Assembly: GCA_035771175.1 (NCBI GenBank)
Contig: CM069598.1
Span: forward strand, 4,920,194-4,984,193
Reading direction: 5' to 3'
DNA length: 64,000 nucleotides
Source of the DNA: Paratinospora sagittata
Lineage: Eukaryota; Streptophyta; Magnoliopsida; Ranunculales; Menispermaceae
Positions 46,103-58,399 of this stretch are shown in pieces. Made by a program: the position numbers and the translations under genes. Below the pieces are notes generated by a model. The model searched no databases. It was not told the origin of the DNA and worked only from the letters and a program-made list of their open reading frames with translations. Each line of letters starts with the position of its first letter. The stretch's first letter is position 1.

Positions 46103-48069
46103 TTGACATTTATCAAGTCATGGGATCCATCCCATCTCTTTAATCTTTTTTTATTTTTATTTTTTTTGTGTGAGGAACCATCTTTTTAATCTTTGATAAA
46201 ATTCTAATTATTATAAAAATAAGTAATTTTTGGTATATTTAAAATCTTTTAAAAAAAGGCAGCCCGGTGTAAAAAATACTACCTATGTTAGGTTTTAGAG
46301 AAGGATACTATTAGGTTTATTATATATTACTTTATCTTTTTTTTTTTTTAAGATCTGGGTCTCCGGTCCAGTTTTTGCACATTCGACTAATTCCAGATGT
46401 ACAAGTCCTAGCCTGCAAATGAGACACCCCCCTAAAACACCAGAAAAAATCTTCGTTCAGGCTCGTATATATCATAAAGAACAAATAGAATAAGGCTTAA
46501 ACTCGTGACATCTCAGTAACCTATCCCTCAATCCAACCATTTAACCAATGTCTCTTTCATTACCCTACCTTACCTTGTATTGCAAGAGATTATTTTCATG
46601 ACTCAAGCTTCTGACTATCAAATTACATTTAAAAATGAAAGTATTTATATGTATATTTTTTGTATAGGAATTGAACATTTGTTTTGGGTTCATGCTTTAG
46701 AAGCGAGAAAAGAAAAGATTAATGAACATAAAATAGAAAAATATATGAATTAAAGAAATTCTCTAGTGTCAAATGGCAATAGAAACTTGTGGGAACTAGA
46801 AGCCAAATCTCAAAAAATATGGTTCCCCCTTTTCTATTTTATTACCATTAATTTCTATACCATACCAAGGAATGTGTTGCTTCAAATGAAAGGCTGTTTA
46901 GGTTCAATGCATTTCATCTGCCAAGACATAAATAAAACAAAAAGATAGTAAAGAATAAGAGAAGCAATTTGACTAATCCCTATAAAAATAATACAAGCAG
47001 TTTTGGTTTTGAATTGCTTTACAATTACCACATCAATTAGTATTTATGTAAAAATAAACTGACATAAATACCAATGGATTGAATGAAGGCTTTTTATTTT
47101 TAATTTAAAGTGATGTTCCTCGTTAGTCAGCTTATGCATCACAGGAGGGGGTGCTATCGTACCAACATTAATGCACCGAATCCCATCAGAACCTTGTAGT
47201 TAAGTGTACTAAGATGGGTGACTTCCTGAAAAGTCCTCTGGTTGCAAAAAGAAAAAAAAAAATTCTACACAACCATAGCATTTCTAAGAATTATACATAA
47301 AAAATTCACATTATTTTATAGCATTCCACGCTGAAGAATGAGATTTGCTGAGAGTAAAAGCCAACAAACTCATCCACCCCAAAAACACCCGAATTTTCAG
47401 ATGCCGTGCCGTCTTGGGAGTTAGCAGAAGACAAAGCTTCTTCGGCAATTCATCTTCTTCACCACTTTTTAACTTTCTCATTCTCCAACCATCCTTCTCG
47501 TTTATCCATGTTAATCTCTTCAAATCCTGAGAAACTCTCTAATACAAGAACCATCTGATTCACTTCATCCTTATTGAAAACCGCCAAAAACAATCACACC
47601 CACTTGATCAAACAGTCTCTTCATGCTACCCTTTTCTCAAAAACTTCACTTTTTCCAGCATTGTGAACAACAGCACTATATAAGTAACTAAAAAAAATTA
47701 TAGGAGTAACTTAAGGAAGGTGAAAAGTCTGAATGCAGAAGCTCAAGGAGCTCCAAAATTTTCAACTACCCCAGTACTCGAGAAGTGCTTTCAAAGCCTT
47801 AAAATTTGGATTCCAAGTCCAAACTCGCGGGCAACTTCTTAAGTTTTTGAATTAAGTGCAACAAACAACCCCACGAGTGTTCCATGCTTTTCTTCAGCAA
47901 CTATGTTCCTGAATTCGAGAAGCCTCCTGTGGTTTTCGAGCATTTTGCTGGATGCCCATTTGATCAAGCATTGGTAAGGTAACAAAAACTGTAGAGAAAC
48001 TTAAAGTGAGAAATCAGATTTAAGTTCAACGAGGTGTGCTGCTGTAGAGACTTTGCACGAGTCCTGAAC
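46103..48069. other. Intergenic region with repeats, then leader of the NPH3 gene
   Basis: 46,255-46,560 contains dispersed-repeat sequence (ggcagcccggtgt, an Au SINE-like end; aaactcgtgacatctcagtaacc). A deleted 5S copy lies at 47,149. About 47,690-48,069 is the probable leader and promoter of the NPH3 gene. No other gene. Confidence 0.45.
47149..47246 (+). pseudogene. 5S rRNA pseudogene or Cassandra-type 5S relic
   Basis: Reads gggtgctatcgtaccaac, aatgcaccgaatcccatcag, gttaagtgtact, gatgggtgac and agtcctc...gttgca in the order of plant 5S rRNA. About 17 nt around the A-box/intermediate element are missing and there are several substitutions. A working 5S gene is about 120 bp and needs that internal promoter. 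Cassandra retrotransposons carry 5S sequence in their LTRs, so this may be an LTR relic; no second LTR was found. Confidence 0.85.
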
Positions 48070-50391
48070 ATGGAAGCTCCTACAAGTCCAAAAGCAAGTT
48101 CACTGGCTCTTAGTCCTTACTCATCTCCAAATGTTGGAGCCTTGCTGAAGATTAAGATGACAGCATGGTAAAATGATCAGTAATTCACTGTTCTATCCTA
48201 CTAGATGAATGTTCTTTTTTTTTTTTCTTTTTTTTTTTTAAGTCTTTGATCTTGTAAGGTTTTCTGCCAATTCAGGAGTCAAGAAACTGGTCTACCCGTT
48301 TCCGTTCGGGTTCGTGTTTGCAACAAAGTCTTCAATCTTCACAAGGTAAAAGAACTGCCAATTCAAGAGTAAAACTTGATATTTGAACCGTAATAACTTA
48401 AAAGAGTGTTATAACTTCTAACCTTTTGTTCACTTATGACAGTACCCTCTTGTTTCAAAGAGCGGATACTTCAGAAAGGCACTGAGTGAGAAAACAGAAG
48501 TTAAGCTACCAGATAATTTTCTCGGAGGATCTGAGGTCTTCGAAATGGTTGCCCTTTTCTGCTACAGGTCTTCAGCTCTTATTGATCCTTTTAATGTTGC
48601 AGCCCTTTGCTGTGCTGCCGAGTTCCTAGAAATGACAGAAGCTTACAGTTTGGGCAACTTGTGCGAGCGGGCAGACCTATATCTTAATCAGGTTGTGCTA
48701 CAGAACTGGGGCGATACATTGATCGTTCTTCAAAAGTGCCAAACACTTCTTCCCTTATCCGAAGAGCTCCTAATTGTGTGTCGCTGTGTGGAGTCCCTTG
48801 CGTTCATGGCTTGTATGGAGATTTTAGATCCAGAGAGGAAACGAAACAGACCTGTTCTCACCATGGAGGCCTTTGCAAATCAAACTTGGAGTTGTGAGGC
48901 CGTGAAGGAAATTGCAGGGCAGGAACTATGGATCAAAGATCTTACAGCTTTGCCTTTTGACTTCTTCAAAAGGATAATTAGGTCCCTGAGAAGACAAGGC
49001 ATGAAGGAGAAGTACGTTAGTCCCATTATTGTTTTCTATGCAAACAAATGGGTTCTCAACAAGAAGACCCATCAATTTTTGGAGCAAAAAGATGAAAAAA
49101 ATAGGTCTGAAAATGCAAATACAAAAGTTTCAATCATTCTACAGGGTATACTTGATTTGCTACCAATGGAAGGAAGGACAAGCAAAGTAATTCCAGTGGG
49201 ATTTTATTTTGCATTGCTATCAAAAGCTCTTGATCTCAATATAACAAATGATAGTAAGGCAAAGCTGCAGGATCATATTGCAAATATGCTTCACTTGGCA
49301 TCACCCGAAGATTTCTTACTTCCAGTTCCAGGAAGTGAAATGAAAGTCATTTCATCCAGTGTTCAGTTGTCTACAATGGAAAACATAGTTTCTACCTGCA
49401 TATCTTCTAGCAGAGATACAGATCACACACCATCAGATAAAATGTATGTTGTTGCGGAACTATGGGATAGGTATCTTTCTCACATAGCTATTGATCCAAG
49501 CATGGTGCCCAAAAGATTCATGAATCTCATTGAGGCCGTACCAATATCATACCGACGCACTCACGATCATCTCTATAGAGCAATTAGCATCTTTCTAGCA
49601 GTAAGCTCACAACTTTCAGCTTCTCACAGTAGCTATGAACATATATATTTCACATGCATGTTCTAATTTTTTATTCTTAGGAGCACCCGAACATATCTCA
49701 AGAGGACAAAGGATCAGTATGCAAGTACCTAAATTGCCAGAAACTATCACAGGAAGCAAGCATTGAAGTTGTACAAAATGACTCAATGCCACTGAGATTA
49801 ATTGTACAAGCACTATTTGCTCAGCAGCTGAATACACACCAAGCCTTCAGATATTGCTCTGATTCATTCAGATACACTCATTTCGGAGACTATTCTGGTG
49901 TCCTCTCAAGCTCGAGACATTCAAATCCGAAAAGCCAGATTATAGAAACACCATCAAAAGAGGGAGATGCTGATGCAGGTGTTACACCCTTGGGATTTCT
50001 GCTGCAGAAAGATACTTCAGTGCAGAGGTCTGGATTCTCAAGAGAGGATTATGAATCCACAAGCTTTAGGATTCAAAACCTTGAAAAGGAACTCAATGCC
50101 TTGAAGAGAAGCCTTCAAATGCAGAAGATCTCAAATGAGTCAGCACCAAATCCTGCCAAATCACAGAGCTTGAAGCCTTACCGTTCAGACGGAAGAATGC
50201 TGAGTAAGAAGAATAATCCAATGGGACAATTCACCAGTTGCATCAATTCTGTCAGTTTTGATTCTCAGAGAAAGTATGCCAGTAGATTATTTAAGATATT
50301 TAGGAGGATGGCCCAGTTCGGTAAAAGCAAATCAAAGAGAAAGCCAGGTGGTTTTGGTCAGTTTCCCAAGCCGCGCGAACAAAATTCCTAA
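48070..50391 (+). CDS. BTB/POZ-NPH3 family protein
   Basis: Likely substrate adaptor of a CUL3 ubiquitin ligase at the plasma membrane, the role known for NPH3/RPT2 relatives in phototropin and auxin-transport signalling. Exons 48070-48167, 48276-48345, 48443-49600 and 49681-50391; phases match; 678 residues. BTB fold at about residues 38-140 (VCNKVFNLHKYPLVSKSGYFRK; VALFCYRSSALIDPFNVAAL), then the NPH3 domain (about 210-470) with WIKDLTALPFDFFKRII and YVVAELWDRYLSHIAIDPSM. The C-terminal NPH3 motif here reads PNISQEDKGSVCKYLNCQKLSQEA. A coiled coil follows (FRIQNLEKELNALKRSLQ), then a basic tail. Convergent with the PPR gene, 342 bp apart. The specific subfamily member is not assigned. Confidence 0.95.
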
Positions 50392-50489
50392 AGACACAAT
50401 ATGTATGAAGCTGAACAATAGATATGGAATGAAGATTAAACTATATACTGAAGAAACGCATATTTTAACATATATCAAATATCTATAGT

Positions 50490-50590
50490 TTTTTTTTTTG
50501 ATAAGTGGTGCAATTTGGACCCATGACTTGAGGCTAGCATTCCACTTGTCAAACTATTGAGCCAAGGGTTCAGCCCCTGATTATAATATG
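50490..50590 (-). mobile_element. tRNA-derived SINE-like fragment between convergent genes
   Basis: Read on the minus strand: ttggctcaatagtttgac (box A-like), then catgggtccaaattgc (box B-like). Short and degraded, in the shared 3' flank of the NPH3 and PPR genes. Confidence 0.45.
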
Positions 50591-50733
50591 TATGTATTCA
50601 TGCTTCATGCATCTAAATGTAAAAATGCATGCAAAAAAACATGGAAGGAAGGACCAAACATGCAACATACAGAGTACGATAAATAGTATTTCCTCTAAAA
50701 ATTGAATAATTCATTTATGATATCCACCTTTGA

Positions 50734-52092
50734 TCAAGACCTGCTTAGATCTGGAACATAACCGGCATCCTTTAAGACACAAGTTAGTTCCTTGATCATC
50801 TCGTATATCTTCTCAGTTTGTTTGTGACTTTTATCTCCAACAAGAAAGGCATAGACTTCCCTTTGGACCTCAATCCAACTACAAGCAGGTTCCTTTTTCA
50901 CCTTCAACATTCTCATCACCTCCCGTACTACTTTAACATTTTCCCACATCCCGAAAGCAGCATAAGTATTGGACATAACAACATGCTTCCCAGCATTTTC
51001 TGGCTCCAAATCAAAAAATCTCTTTGCTGCAAGTTCCACCAATTCCAAGTCTCCATGATTCCTACAAGCCCCAATCAATGCACCCCAAACGACACTGTGT
51101 TTATCACAAGGCGAATTCTTAACAAACTCATAAGCCTCATTCAACTTTCCCGCACGCCCTAAGAGATCAACCATGGCTGCATAGTGTTTCGCCCTTGGCC
51201 TAATACCATAATCTCTTGTCATCGAGTAAAAATACCTCCAACCCTCACTAATTAGACCACCATGGCTACACGCAGAAAGAATGGCAAGAAAAGTAACATA
51301 ATTGGGTCTAAAGCCTTCGTCCATCATTTGATGAAACAGCTCCAAAACCTCTTCTATTCGTCCATGTAAGCCGTACCCAGAGATCAAAGCTGTCCAAGTA
51401 ATAACATTTCTCTCTAACGCCTTGTCAAACACTCTACGAGCATCACAAGGACTACTACACTTAAAATACATATCCATAAGGGCACTGTTAACTACAACAT
51501 TATTCGTAATTTGACTCTTGATCATGACACTATGCACCTGCTTCCCCTGCTCCAGAGTCGCCTGCTTAGCACAAGCCCGGAAGACAGACGCAAAAGTAAA
51601 CTGATCCGGGTGCACACCGCTCAATCTCATCCTATAATAAAGATTCAATCCCACTTCTTCAAGACCATTTTGCACATTCCCGGATATCATAGCGTTCCAG
51701 GAAACCACACTTCTGTGCAAAATTTCATCAAATATGATATGGGCAGTCCTTAAATCTCCATTTTTTGCATATAAAATCACTAATTTTGTGAATAGATATT
51801 CGTTGGGATCAAACCCAGTTGTTATCATTTGCGAATGAATTCTTCTACCTCTCTTGAATTCTTTCCTGAATATGCATTCCTGTAATAGAAGCGCGTAAGT
51901 TTGCTGATCCACTTGTGATTTTGTCCCACATAATAGTTCTACTGCTTCTATTATTCTTCCAGAATGACATAGATTCTTCAATTTTTCATTAAACTCAAGC
52001 AAGTTCGTGTTGATTTGGCGCGAAAAATGCAAATATCTCAACCGTTGCAAGCCCATGTGGAGAACAGAACAGTTGATTAATATGAAATTCAC
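50734..52092 (-). CDS. PLS-class pentatricopeptide repeat protein, E/E+ type
   Basis: Predicted organelle-targeted RNA-binding protein of the class that directs C-to-U RNA editing. Intronless, 452 residues, as usual for plant PPRs. N-terminus with basic and aromatic residues (LQRLRYLHFSRQ) that may target mitochondria or plastids. Alternating P, L and S repeats from about residue 60, for example FDPNEYLFTKLVILYAKNGD, SVVSWNAMISGNVQNG, NVITWTALISGYGLHG and RPNYVTFLAILSACSHGG. The C-terminal E and E+ motifs (VVWGALIGACRNHGDLELVELA; CSWIEVQREVYAFLVGDKSH) end at GYVPDLSRS without a DYW deaminase domain, so it would need a partner deaminase. It recalls At4g16470-type proteins. Met13 is an alternative start. 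Confidence 0.95.
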   Translation of the reverse strand: MNFILINCSVLHMGLQRLRYLHFSRQINTNLLEFNEKLKNLCHSGRIIEAVELLCGTKSQVDQQTYALLLQECIFRKEFKRGRRIHSQMITTGFDPNEYLFTKLVILYAKNGDLRTAHIIFDEILHRSVVSWNAMISGNVQNGLEEVGLNLYYRMRLSGVHPDQFTFASVFRACAKQATLEQGKQVHSVMIKSQITNNVVVNSALMDMYFKCSSPCDARRVFDKALERNVITWTALISGYGLHGRIEEVLELFHQMMDEGFRPNYVTFLAILSACSHGGLISEGWRYFYSMTRDYGIRPRAKHYAAMVDLLGRAGKLNEAYEFVKNSPCDKHSVVWGALIGACRNHGDLELVELAAKRFFDLEPENAGKHVVMSNTYAAFGMWENVKVVREVMRMLKVKKEPACSWIEVQREVYAFLVGDKSHKQTEKIYEMIKELTCVLKDAGYVPDLSRS

Positions 52093-53299
52093 TTAAACCG
52101 CTTTTAACGACATTTCGAATATTTTAAGCAAGACTGAACGAACTGCTCCATGACATCGTACATCCGGGCGCTTGTATCACAACATCCTCTTATCCTTATA
52201 ACCACATGGCTAGTAATCTAATGATGGGGCCAATAGAACAACTGCTGGTCAATTGCAATCATAGTTGTATTTTATTTTAAAAAAGGTTATCATATTTTTG
52301 AAAATCTTACATAAGGGCTCTAATAGATATTAAATATATCAATTATATTATTTATTTATTTTGTAAAATATTACATTTATCTCTGAGGTTTATATATATA
52401 TAGTGAATGTGTAGGTGCAACGCGATTGATAATTATATTTTATATTTAATAATTTATATTTATTTTATTTTAATTTTAAAACTGTATAAAAAATTAAATT
52501 TCATTAATTTCATGTATCAGTTAAAATAAATATAAAAAAAACCTTTAAAAAGTGGGTTAATTAAATTTTATTATTTTAAAAAATATTCCTTAACTTATTA
52601 TAATATGAATTAAAAATCAAAACTTTAAATAACTTTTAGCTTAATAAATAATATAATATAGATATTTAATTTTTAATGAATTTTATAGAGAATCATCTCA
52701 TAGGGACCCAAAAAGAAAAAATGATAGCGCATACTTTTCAGTACTTATTACAGACAGCTGTATTTGACCCTTCTGAAAGGCAAAAATCAATTCAAGCACA
52801 AAAGAGAGCTTTGACTAAGGGCTTTACAGTTAAAAGCCAAATGCCAGTATTAAAGAGACAAGATCATGGCCGTCCAGTATTATATTAAGGGCATTGGAGC
52901 TGCATGAGATCATCTCTCACATGAATTCAAGAAAATGTCAATTGACCGAAAAAATAAAGTCAATCTCTAAGTTTTAAACACCAAACCTAACCATCTCACT
53001 TCTACTATGAGTTTTTTTGAGGCCTGAGAGAATATGTAGTAAAGGGTAGCCACAATACTTCAAGGGAATAGTTTTGTGTTATAAAATTGTTAGACCCACT
53101 CATAATAAAGAGATGTGGGTAAAAAAGAAAGAAAGGCATGTGAGCCTACCTTGCCCTTGTGTACACCCCTTATTCATATAAAAGACCATGATTTAAATCC
53201 TTATAGATGTGACATAAATGTTATTTGTAACGGGTGAGTTTTGTAAGTCTGACAACAATATTTACATTAGTAAATTCTTTGTTAATTTGTTATGTTCCC

Positions 53300-53351
53300 T
53301 TGAGACCCAATGTGCTCATTAAGGCTTGAGACCCAATGTGCTCATTAAGGC
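53300..53351. repeat. 26-bp perfect tandem duplication
   Basis: The unit starting ttgagacccaatgtgctcat occurs twice in a row with no mismatch. Confidence 0.95.
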
Positions 53352-53689
53352 CTCGGCTTAAGATATTGAGGAAAAAAAAAAAAACTTTTATATTTATGCA
53401 TGATAACACCCAATTATATATTGTGGCCTCATAACACTTTATCACTATTTGATCAAAATTGAGCAGATTCTGATTTTGACGGTAGAATCACATCTTTTTG
53501 TTAATTCATGCAAAGTTGTGAAATAATCTCACATCGATTGGAAGGCTTTAAGAGCTTGAGTTTAAATGAGGGTCACTAATTCTCTAAAAGTCAAGATCCG
53601 TTTTAGATGAACCCATGCCACTTAGTCAATGAACTCATGCTCTTGGTTTGTTGACTCAAAATTGCATTTATGAAGAAATTTCGTCTTTT

Positions 53690-53890
53690 AAAGTTTAAAT
53701 AATAATTTAATAAGTTGGATACATGATAATTTAATATATTTTATTATTAATATAAACTTAAATATTAGTTATTAAATTTTAAAAAAATTAGATTATTTAA
53801 TGAAAGCACAACCCGACCCGACCTTACCCGACCTGACCTTAAGTCAGATGAGTAAATGGATAAAAATCCGACCCGATTTTATTCCTGTTC
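53690..53890. repeat. Dispersed AT-rich repeat, copy 2
   Basis: Matches 28,500-28,660 over about 135 bp, followed by cccgacccgacc repeats as in the first copy. Confidence 0.65.
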
Positions 53891-55200
53891 AAAAGATATA
53901 TATATGTATATGAGATCTCTAATTCATCCCAAGTTCAACAAACAAGAGGGAACGCGGGGTGCCAAGAATGAGAGTATTGATTAAACCCGCGGAAACAAAA
54001 GTCAAATTGGCAAACAAGAAGACCATAGAACAAGTTTCGGTGGATATCAGGATTTCTATCCCACTACTCTTTTCAGGGTATGGCAACAAACATTCTTAGA
54101 CACCATTAACCAACGTAGTGAGAGCTTATCTCTGGATACGACCATACAAAAGTTTTACCGTAATAAAAAGACCCTTACTCTTCTATCTTGGATATTAGTT
54201 GGCAGAGAAAATAACACCTTAAATATTTATTAAAATTCGTTTTTCTTTTCTCATTTGATCTTAATTAAATTTCTAAATTCAATCTAAATCAACATGACTT
54301 AATCATATAAAAAATTACCAAATATATATCAATTCTGGAAGTGACTTTACCACCCGAAGAGAAAAAAAAAAGCACCTTTCTCTTGGGCAGTTCAATTTTG
54401 ATTAAATGGTTATAAATATTAGCTTTTTTTTTGTGGGACCACAATAACTGTGAGTTTTATACCATGCAAAGATAATAATGAAAAATATCTCATTTATATT
54501 TTTGGACATCATTTCATACCCTTTTGGCTGATCTCAACTTTTATGCCATTTACATAGTAAATTCTTTTAAAAAATATATATATATCTTGTATTATTATTA
54601 TTATTATTATTAGTCAACAGGTTGAATGTGTGTGAAAAATGTATGAATATTTTTTTGAGATATAAAAGGTAGAAATAATGTCTGTCACAATCTTATTTGA
54701 AATTGTTTTAGGGTAGTTTATTACAAAAACACCCTTTATGTTATGAAAGAAAAAAAATTAATTTTCAGTTACCATTAAAAAAGAGGGTATTTTTGGATTT
54801 TGAGAAAAAATGACACATGGTGAATTAAGAGATTTTGCCTTTATAAATAATATCGATATAGATAATTATTAACCAAATTGACCTTTAAATTTATTTATTA
54901 TATAAAAAAAAGTTCACCCTTAATGCATTGGGCTTAACGGTGAGAGATGAACCACATTGTAGAACTAACTAGGTGTTAAAATTCAGACCACGATCATTTT
55001 TACATGATCCTCTTGAAATATGGGGCCATGACATCTGCATGCCTGCCACGTGTACAATGCCAAGGTGGCGGGAGGTGCTTATGATCCTCTGTTAATAGAA
55101 GCATAGGATGACAGGTAGCAAAAGCAATCCCTTCCCTCCATAGCATCTTTTTTTCTTTTTCTTTTTTTCTATCTTTAATTCTTTTTTTCTTTTTAAAAAA

Positions 55201-55985
55201 AAAGAAATATATATTTTTCTTCAGATTTGTTGCTCGCCATTTTCAGAAGATCGCCAACCTATCTCTCCTCTCTTTATATATATATATTTATATATTTATA
55301 TTATGTAAATATATAAAGTTATATATTTATATATTTTTTCTACGGATCTACCAACCTCAGATTCAAAAGCCCGTCTCATATACAACTAATACATCTCTTC
55401 ATTTGTTTGGATTTTCATATATTTTTTTAATTGAATCGACGTAATTAAAGGAGCAAAAATAAAGAGAAGAAAGGGAGGGGGGAATTTGAGGAGGAAGAAA
55501 AAGCTCTCTGTTCTTTTGTTATGCCTTGTTGCAGTTCCAGATCTTGTGGATTGTCTAAAATCGGTTTGTTTTTTCAGATTGTTTGTGTCTGAAAAATGAT
55601 TCTTAAATCTGATCTTTAAGTGGGTGGTGTTCTTAATTCTTGTTTCTTGGATTACAGGTGTGCCCGGATTGTGAAATGGCCGATTCATGAAAGGATTTTA
55701 ATTTTTTGGATTGACCCATTTCTGTGTTTTTAAAGCTATCTGCCAATTCTGGATTTATATATTTAGGATAAGGTATGGTCCTCCTCCTTGGCTTTTTTAT
55801 CTGCATTTTCGATCTATTGGATTGGTTTTTCTTGGTGGATAATATAAGAGCCTTTAACTTTTACTGGGTTTCATCTAATTAATTATGTGTTGGGAGAGAC
55901 TTTTATTTTCATTTTTGAGTTATGATTTTAATTGTGGTAAAATAAAATAAAATAATTCAAGATCCTTGATTGATTGCAGAAAAAA
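55201..55985 (+). other. 5' UTR with intron of the RNA-binding protein gene
   Basis: A pyrimidine-rich leader with (TA)n at 55,280, an upstream reading frame starting MPCCSSRSCG at about 55,520, a donor aag/gtatgg at 55,773, and an acceptor ttgattgcag at 55,980, six bases before the start codon. Leader intron placement is typical of this gene family; the exact transcription start is not visible. Confidence 0.6.
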
Positions 55986-57527
55986 ATGGAAACTGATCTG
56001 GGCAAGATTTTCATCGGTGGAATTTCATGGGACACTAACGAAGATCGTCTAAAAGAGTATTTCGGAAACTATGGAGAAGTGGTGGAAGCTATAATAATGA
56101 AGGATCGGATTACCGGGCGTTCCCGAGGCTTCGGTTTTGTTGTCTTTGCAGACCCTTCAGTTGCGGAAAGAGTAGTTTTGGAGAGACACATAATAGATGG
56201 TAGAATAGTAAGTGAATTTTAACAGTTTATGAAGGTTCTGTTCTGTTAATCTAGTTAGTTTCAAATTTCAATTCTAGTACTATTGGATTTTGTTTTCAAT
56301 CTGATCTGGTCTTTTCAATCAATTTAATCTTGTGGCAAAATTGAAGAGTCGCTTCTTTCATTTTATAGATAACGCTTCTTCATTTCAAACTTCATGTTGT
56401 GACAGATTTGTTATCTTTTACATCCAAGAAAACTTCTTAAGTTGCTTGACTTATTTTTTATTGTTGCATTTTCAATTTAATAGGTTGAGGCCAAGAAGGC
56501 TGTTCCTAGAGAAGACCAAATTCCGAATAGAAATAGTAGTAGTAGTAGTAGCATTCCTGCATTACCACCAAGCCCGGCTCGCACAAAAAAGATATTTGTA
56601 GGAGGCTTAGCATCTACTGTTAATGAGAATGACCTTAGGAGATACTTTGATCAGTTTGGGACAATAACAGATGCAGTAGTGATGTACGATCACAATACTC
56701 AAAGGCCAAGAGGCTTTGGATTTGTAACATATGATTCAGAGGACGCCGTAGATAACGTTTTGTTCAGAACATTTCATGACCTTCACGGGAAACTAGTCGA
56801 GGTTAAACGGGCTGTCCCAAAAGAATTATCGCCCGGACCTTCAAATCTGAATTGGAGCTCAGTGAGTGAATACAACAATTTTCAGATTCGGGTCAATAAC
56901 TTCATCAATGCATACCCTTCTGGTTACAATCCAATCACAGTTGGAAACTATGGAGTAAGGATGGATCCTCGGTTCACTCCATTTGGTGGCAATCGAAATG
57001 GGATTTCTTCGTTTGGTTCTGGTTATCAAATGAGTGGCAATTTCGCGCCTCAAATGAGACCAACTAGTATTGGATATGGTCGGGGTATGAACCCTTCTTT
57101 TGGCTATGGTTTAGGTGGCAGAGGAAGTGGTTCTGTTCAAAGCACACCAACCCGGAATGCTTGGGGAAATGAGGGGCTTCATTATTTGATGAACCCTGAT
57201 GTTGCTAGCAATTACAATAGCTCCGAGACAGGAAGTATTGGAGGAAGCAGCTTTGGTAATGATAGAACAAGTTGGGGGGGTTCTTTTCCTCTTTCTTTTC
57301 AAGAAGGAGCAAGTGGTGAAACAAGTTATGGTTTAGGAAGAGGAGGGTATGGGAGAAGCAGAGGAATTGGAGTGGTCTCAACACCTTCGTATTCTGCATC
57401 AACGGGTGGTTTTGGTGGTTCGGTTTTTGGGGATTCTACTTGGTTGTACTCAACTTCTGAGCTAGATGAGGCTGGTGGTATATTTGGTTATGGACATCGC
57501 AGAGAAGCTTCAGATGCTACAAGATAA
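55986..57527 (+). CDS. Two-RRM glycine-rich RNA-binding protein (hnRNP A/B- or Musashi-like)
   Basis: Nuclear or cytoplasmic RNA-binding protein of the plant hnRNP1/UBA2/Musashi-like group. Exons 55986-56207 and 56484-57527, phase 0 junction, 421 residues. RRM1 (about 6-80) has RNP2 KIFIGGI and RNP1 RGFGFVVF. After a Ser linker coded by (AGT)n, RRM2 (about 106-180) has KIFVGGL and RGFGFVTY, each followed by a VEAKKAVP or VEVKRAVP tail. The C-terminal half is Gly/Ser/Tyr/Asn-rich and low complexity, as in proteins that form condensates. A leader intron and a 3' UTR intron flank the coding part, suggesting post-transcriptional control. Molecular targets cannot be read from sequence. Confidence 0.95.
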
Positions 57528-57586
57528 AGATCTGCTGGTTTACATGGATGTTTATTATAGTGTTACAGATAGAAAACCAAATAGAG

Positions 57587-58063
57587 GTAAGAATTTCTCT
57601 TTAGCTTCCTACAAGTTTTATTACCTGATGCATTTTTTAAATAAGAACTTCAATCTTAAGAAATGTGTTGCTCTTGTGTTGCATCTTTTACTAACATCAT
57701 ATCAATCTTCTACTTGTAATTTCTTTATCGACCCGTTTATAATTTAGAAATATTCAGCTGGATGATTTTATGTCAAATTCAGCAAACCTTCATTTCAGTT
57801 TGGGAAACTTGTGCTTGATTAAGTCCAATTGCAGCATAAGATCCCCTACAAAAAATAAAAGAAAAATGAAAGAAGGGAGCAGTATGGGAATGGTATCAAA
57901 CTATCAATATCTCAAAGACAGCTATTATACACATATTCTTGCAAACTCACATTGATTTTGACTTTCAATTAATTCTACTTCCACTGGGTTATTATTATAA
58001 CTGATTAATCTGTATCTTCTCATGTTATATTTACATTTTCTTTTTCTTTTTTCATCTCCTCAG
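57587..58063 (+). other. Probable 3' UTR intron of the RNA-binding protein gene
   Basis: Donor atagag/gtaaga at 57,587 and acceptor ctcctcag at 58,063 with a strong pyrimidine tract. The junction lies 59 nt after the stop, beyond the usual 50-55 nt limit for nonsense-mediated decay. The following sequence to about 58,400 would be the last UTR exon. Confidence 0.55.
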
Positions 58064-58399
58064 GAATTGCTGCCAAGAAGTATTATTTTTTGGGTACCAG
58101 GATTTTACTGTAGGTGAGGAAAATCTGGTGAAGACTGTTGATTTGAAAAAATCTACCTCTTTTACATATAGAAAGAAAGATTGATTTTCTAGAGCTAACA
58201 GGACTGTCTCTTTTGAAGAATTCAATAGCCAAAACAGTTACCAGGGATTTTCTGTAAGGTTTGAAGTTTTGGGTTTATTCTACTTTTGTTAAAGTTAGGC
58301 TTATATTCTTTGGTTGGGGGTTTGTGGTGTAAAATCAGATTGCAAGGAATATTCAGGAGTGGTTTTTGATAAATTTGTTGAGCATCTTTGACAAGGCAT

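Larger units (their letters stand above)
52093..55200. other. Intergenic AT-rich region with repeats
   Basis: No gene supported. Contains a 26-bp perfect tandem duplication (53,300-53,351), the second copy of the AT-rich dispersed repeat with ccgac tail (53,690-53,890), TATA-type and (ATT)n microsatellites near 54,590, and the upstream region of the RNA-binding protein gene. Confidence 0.5.

Noticed and set aside
47149..47246. Functional 5S rRNA gene
   Set aside because: About 17 nt of the internal promoter region are missing and several conserved bases differ.
52400..52680. Second Helitron end around gtaggtgcaacgcg
   Set aside because: No proper hairpin or CTRR end could be read.
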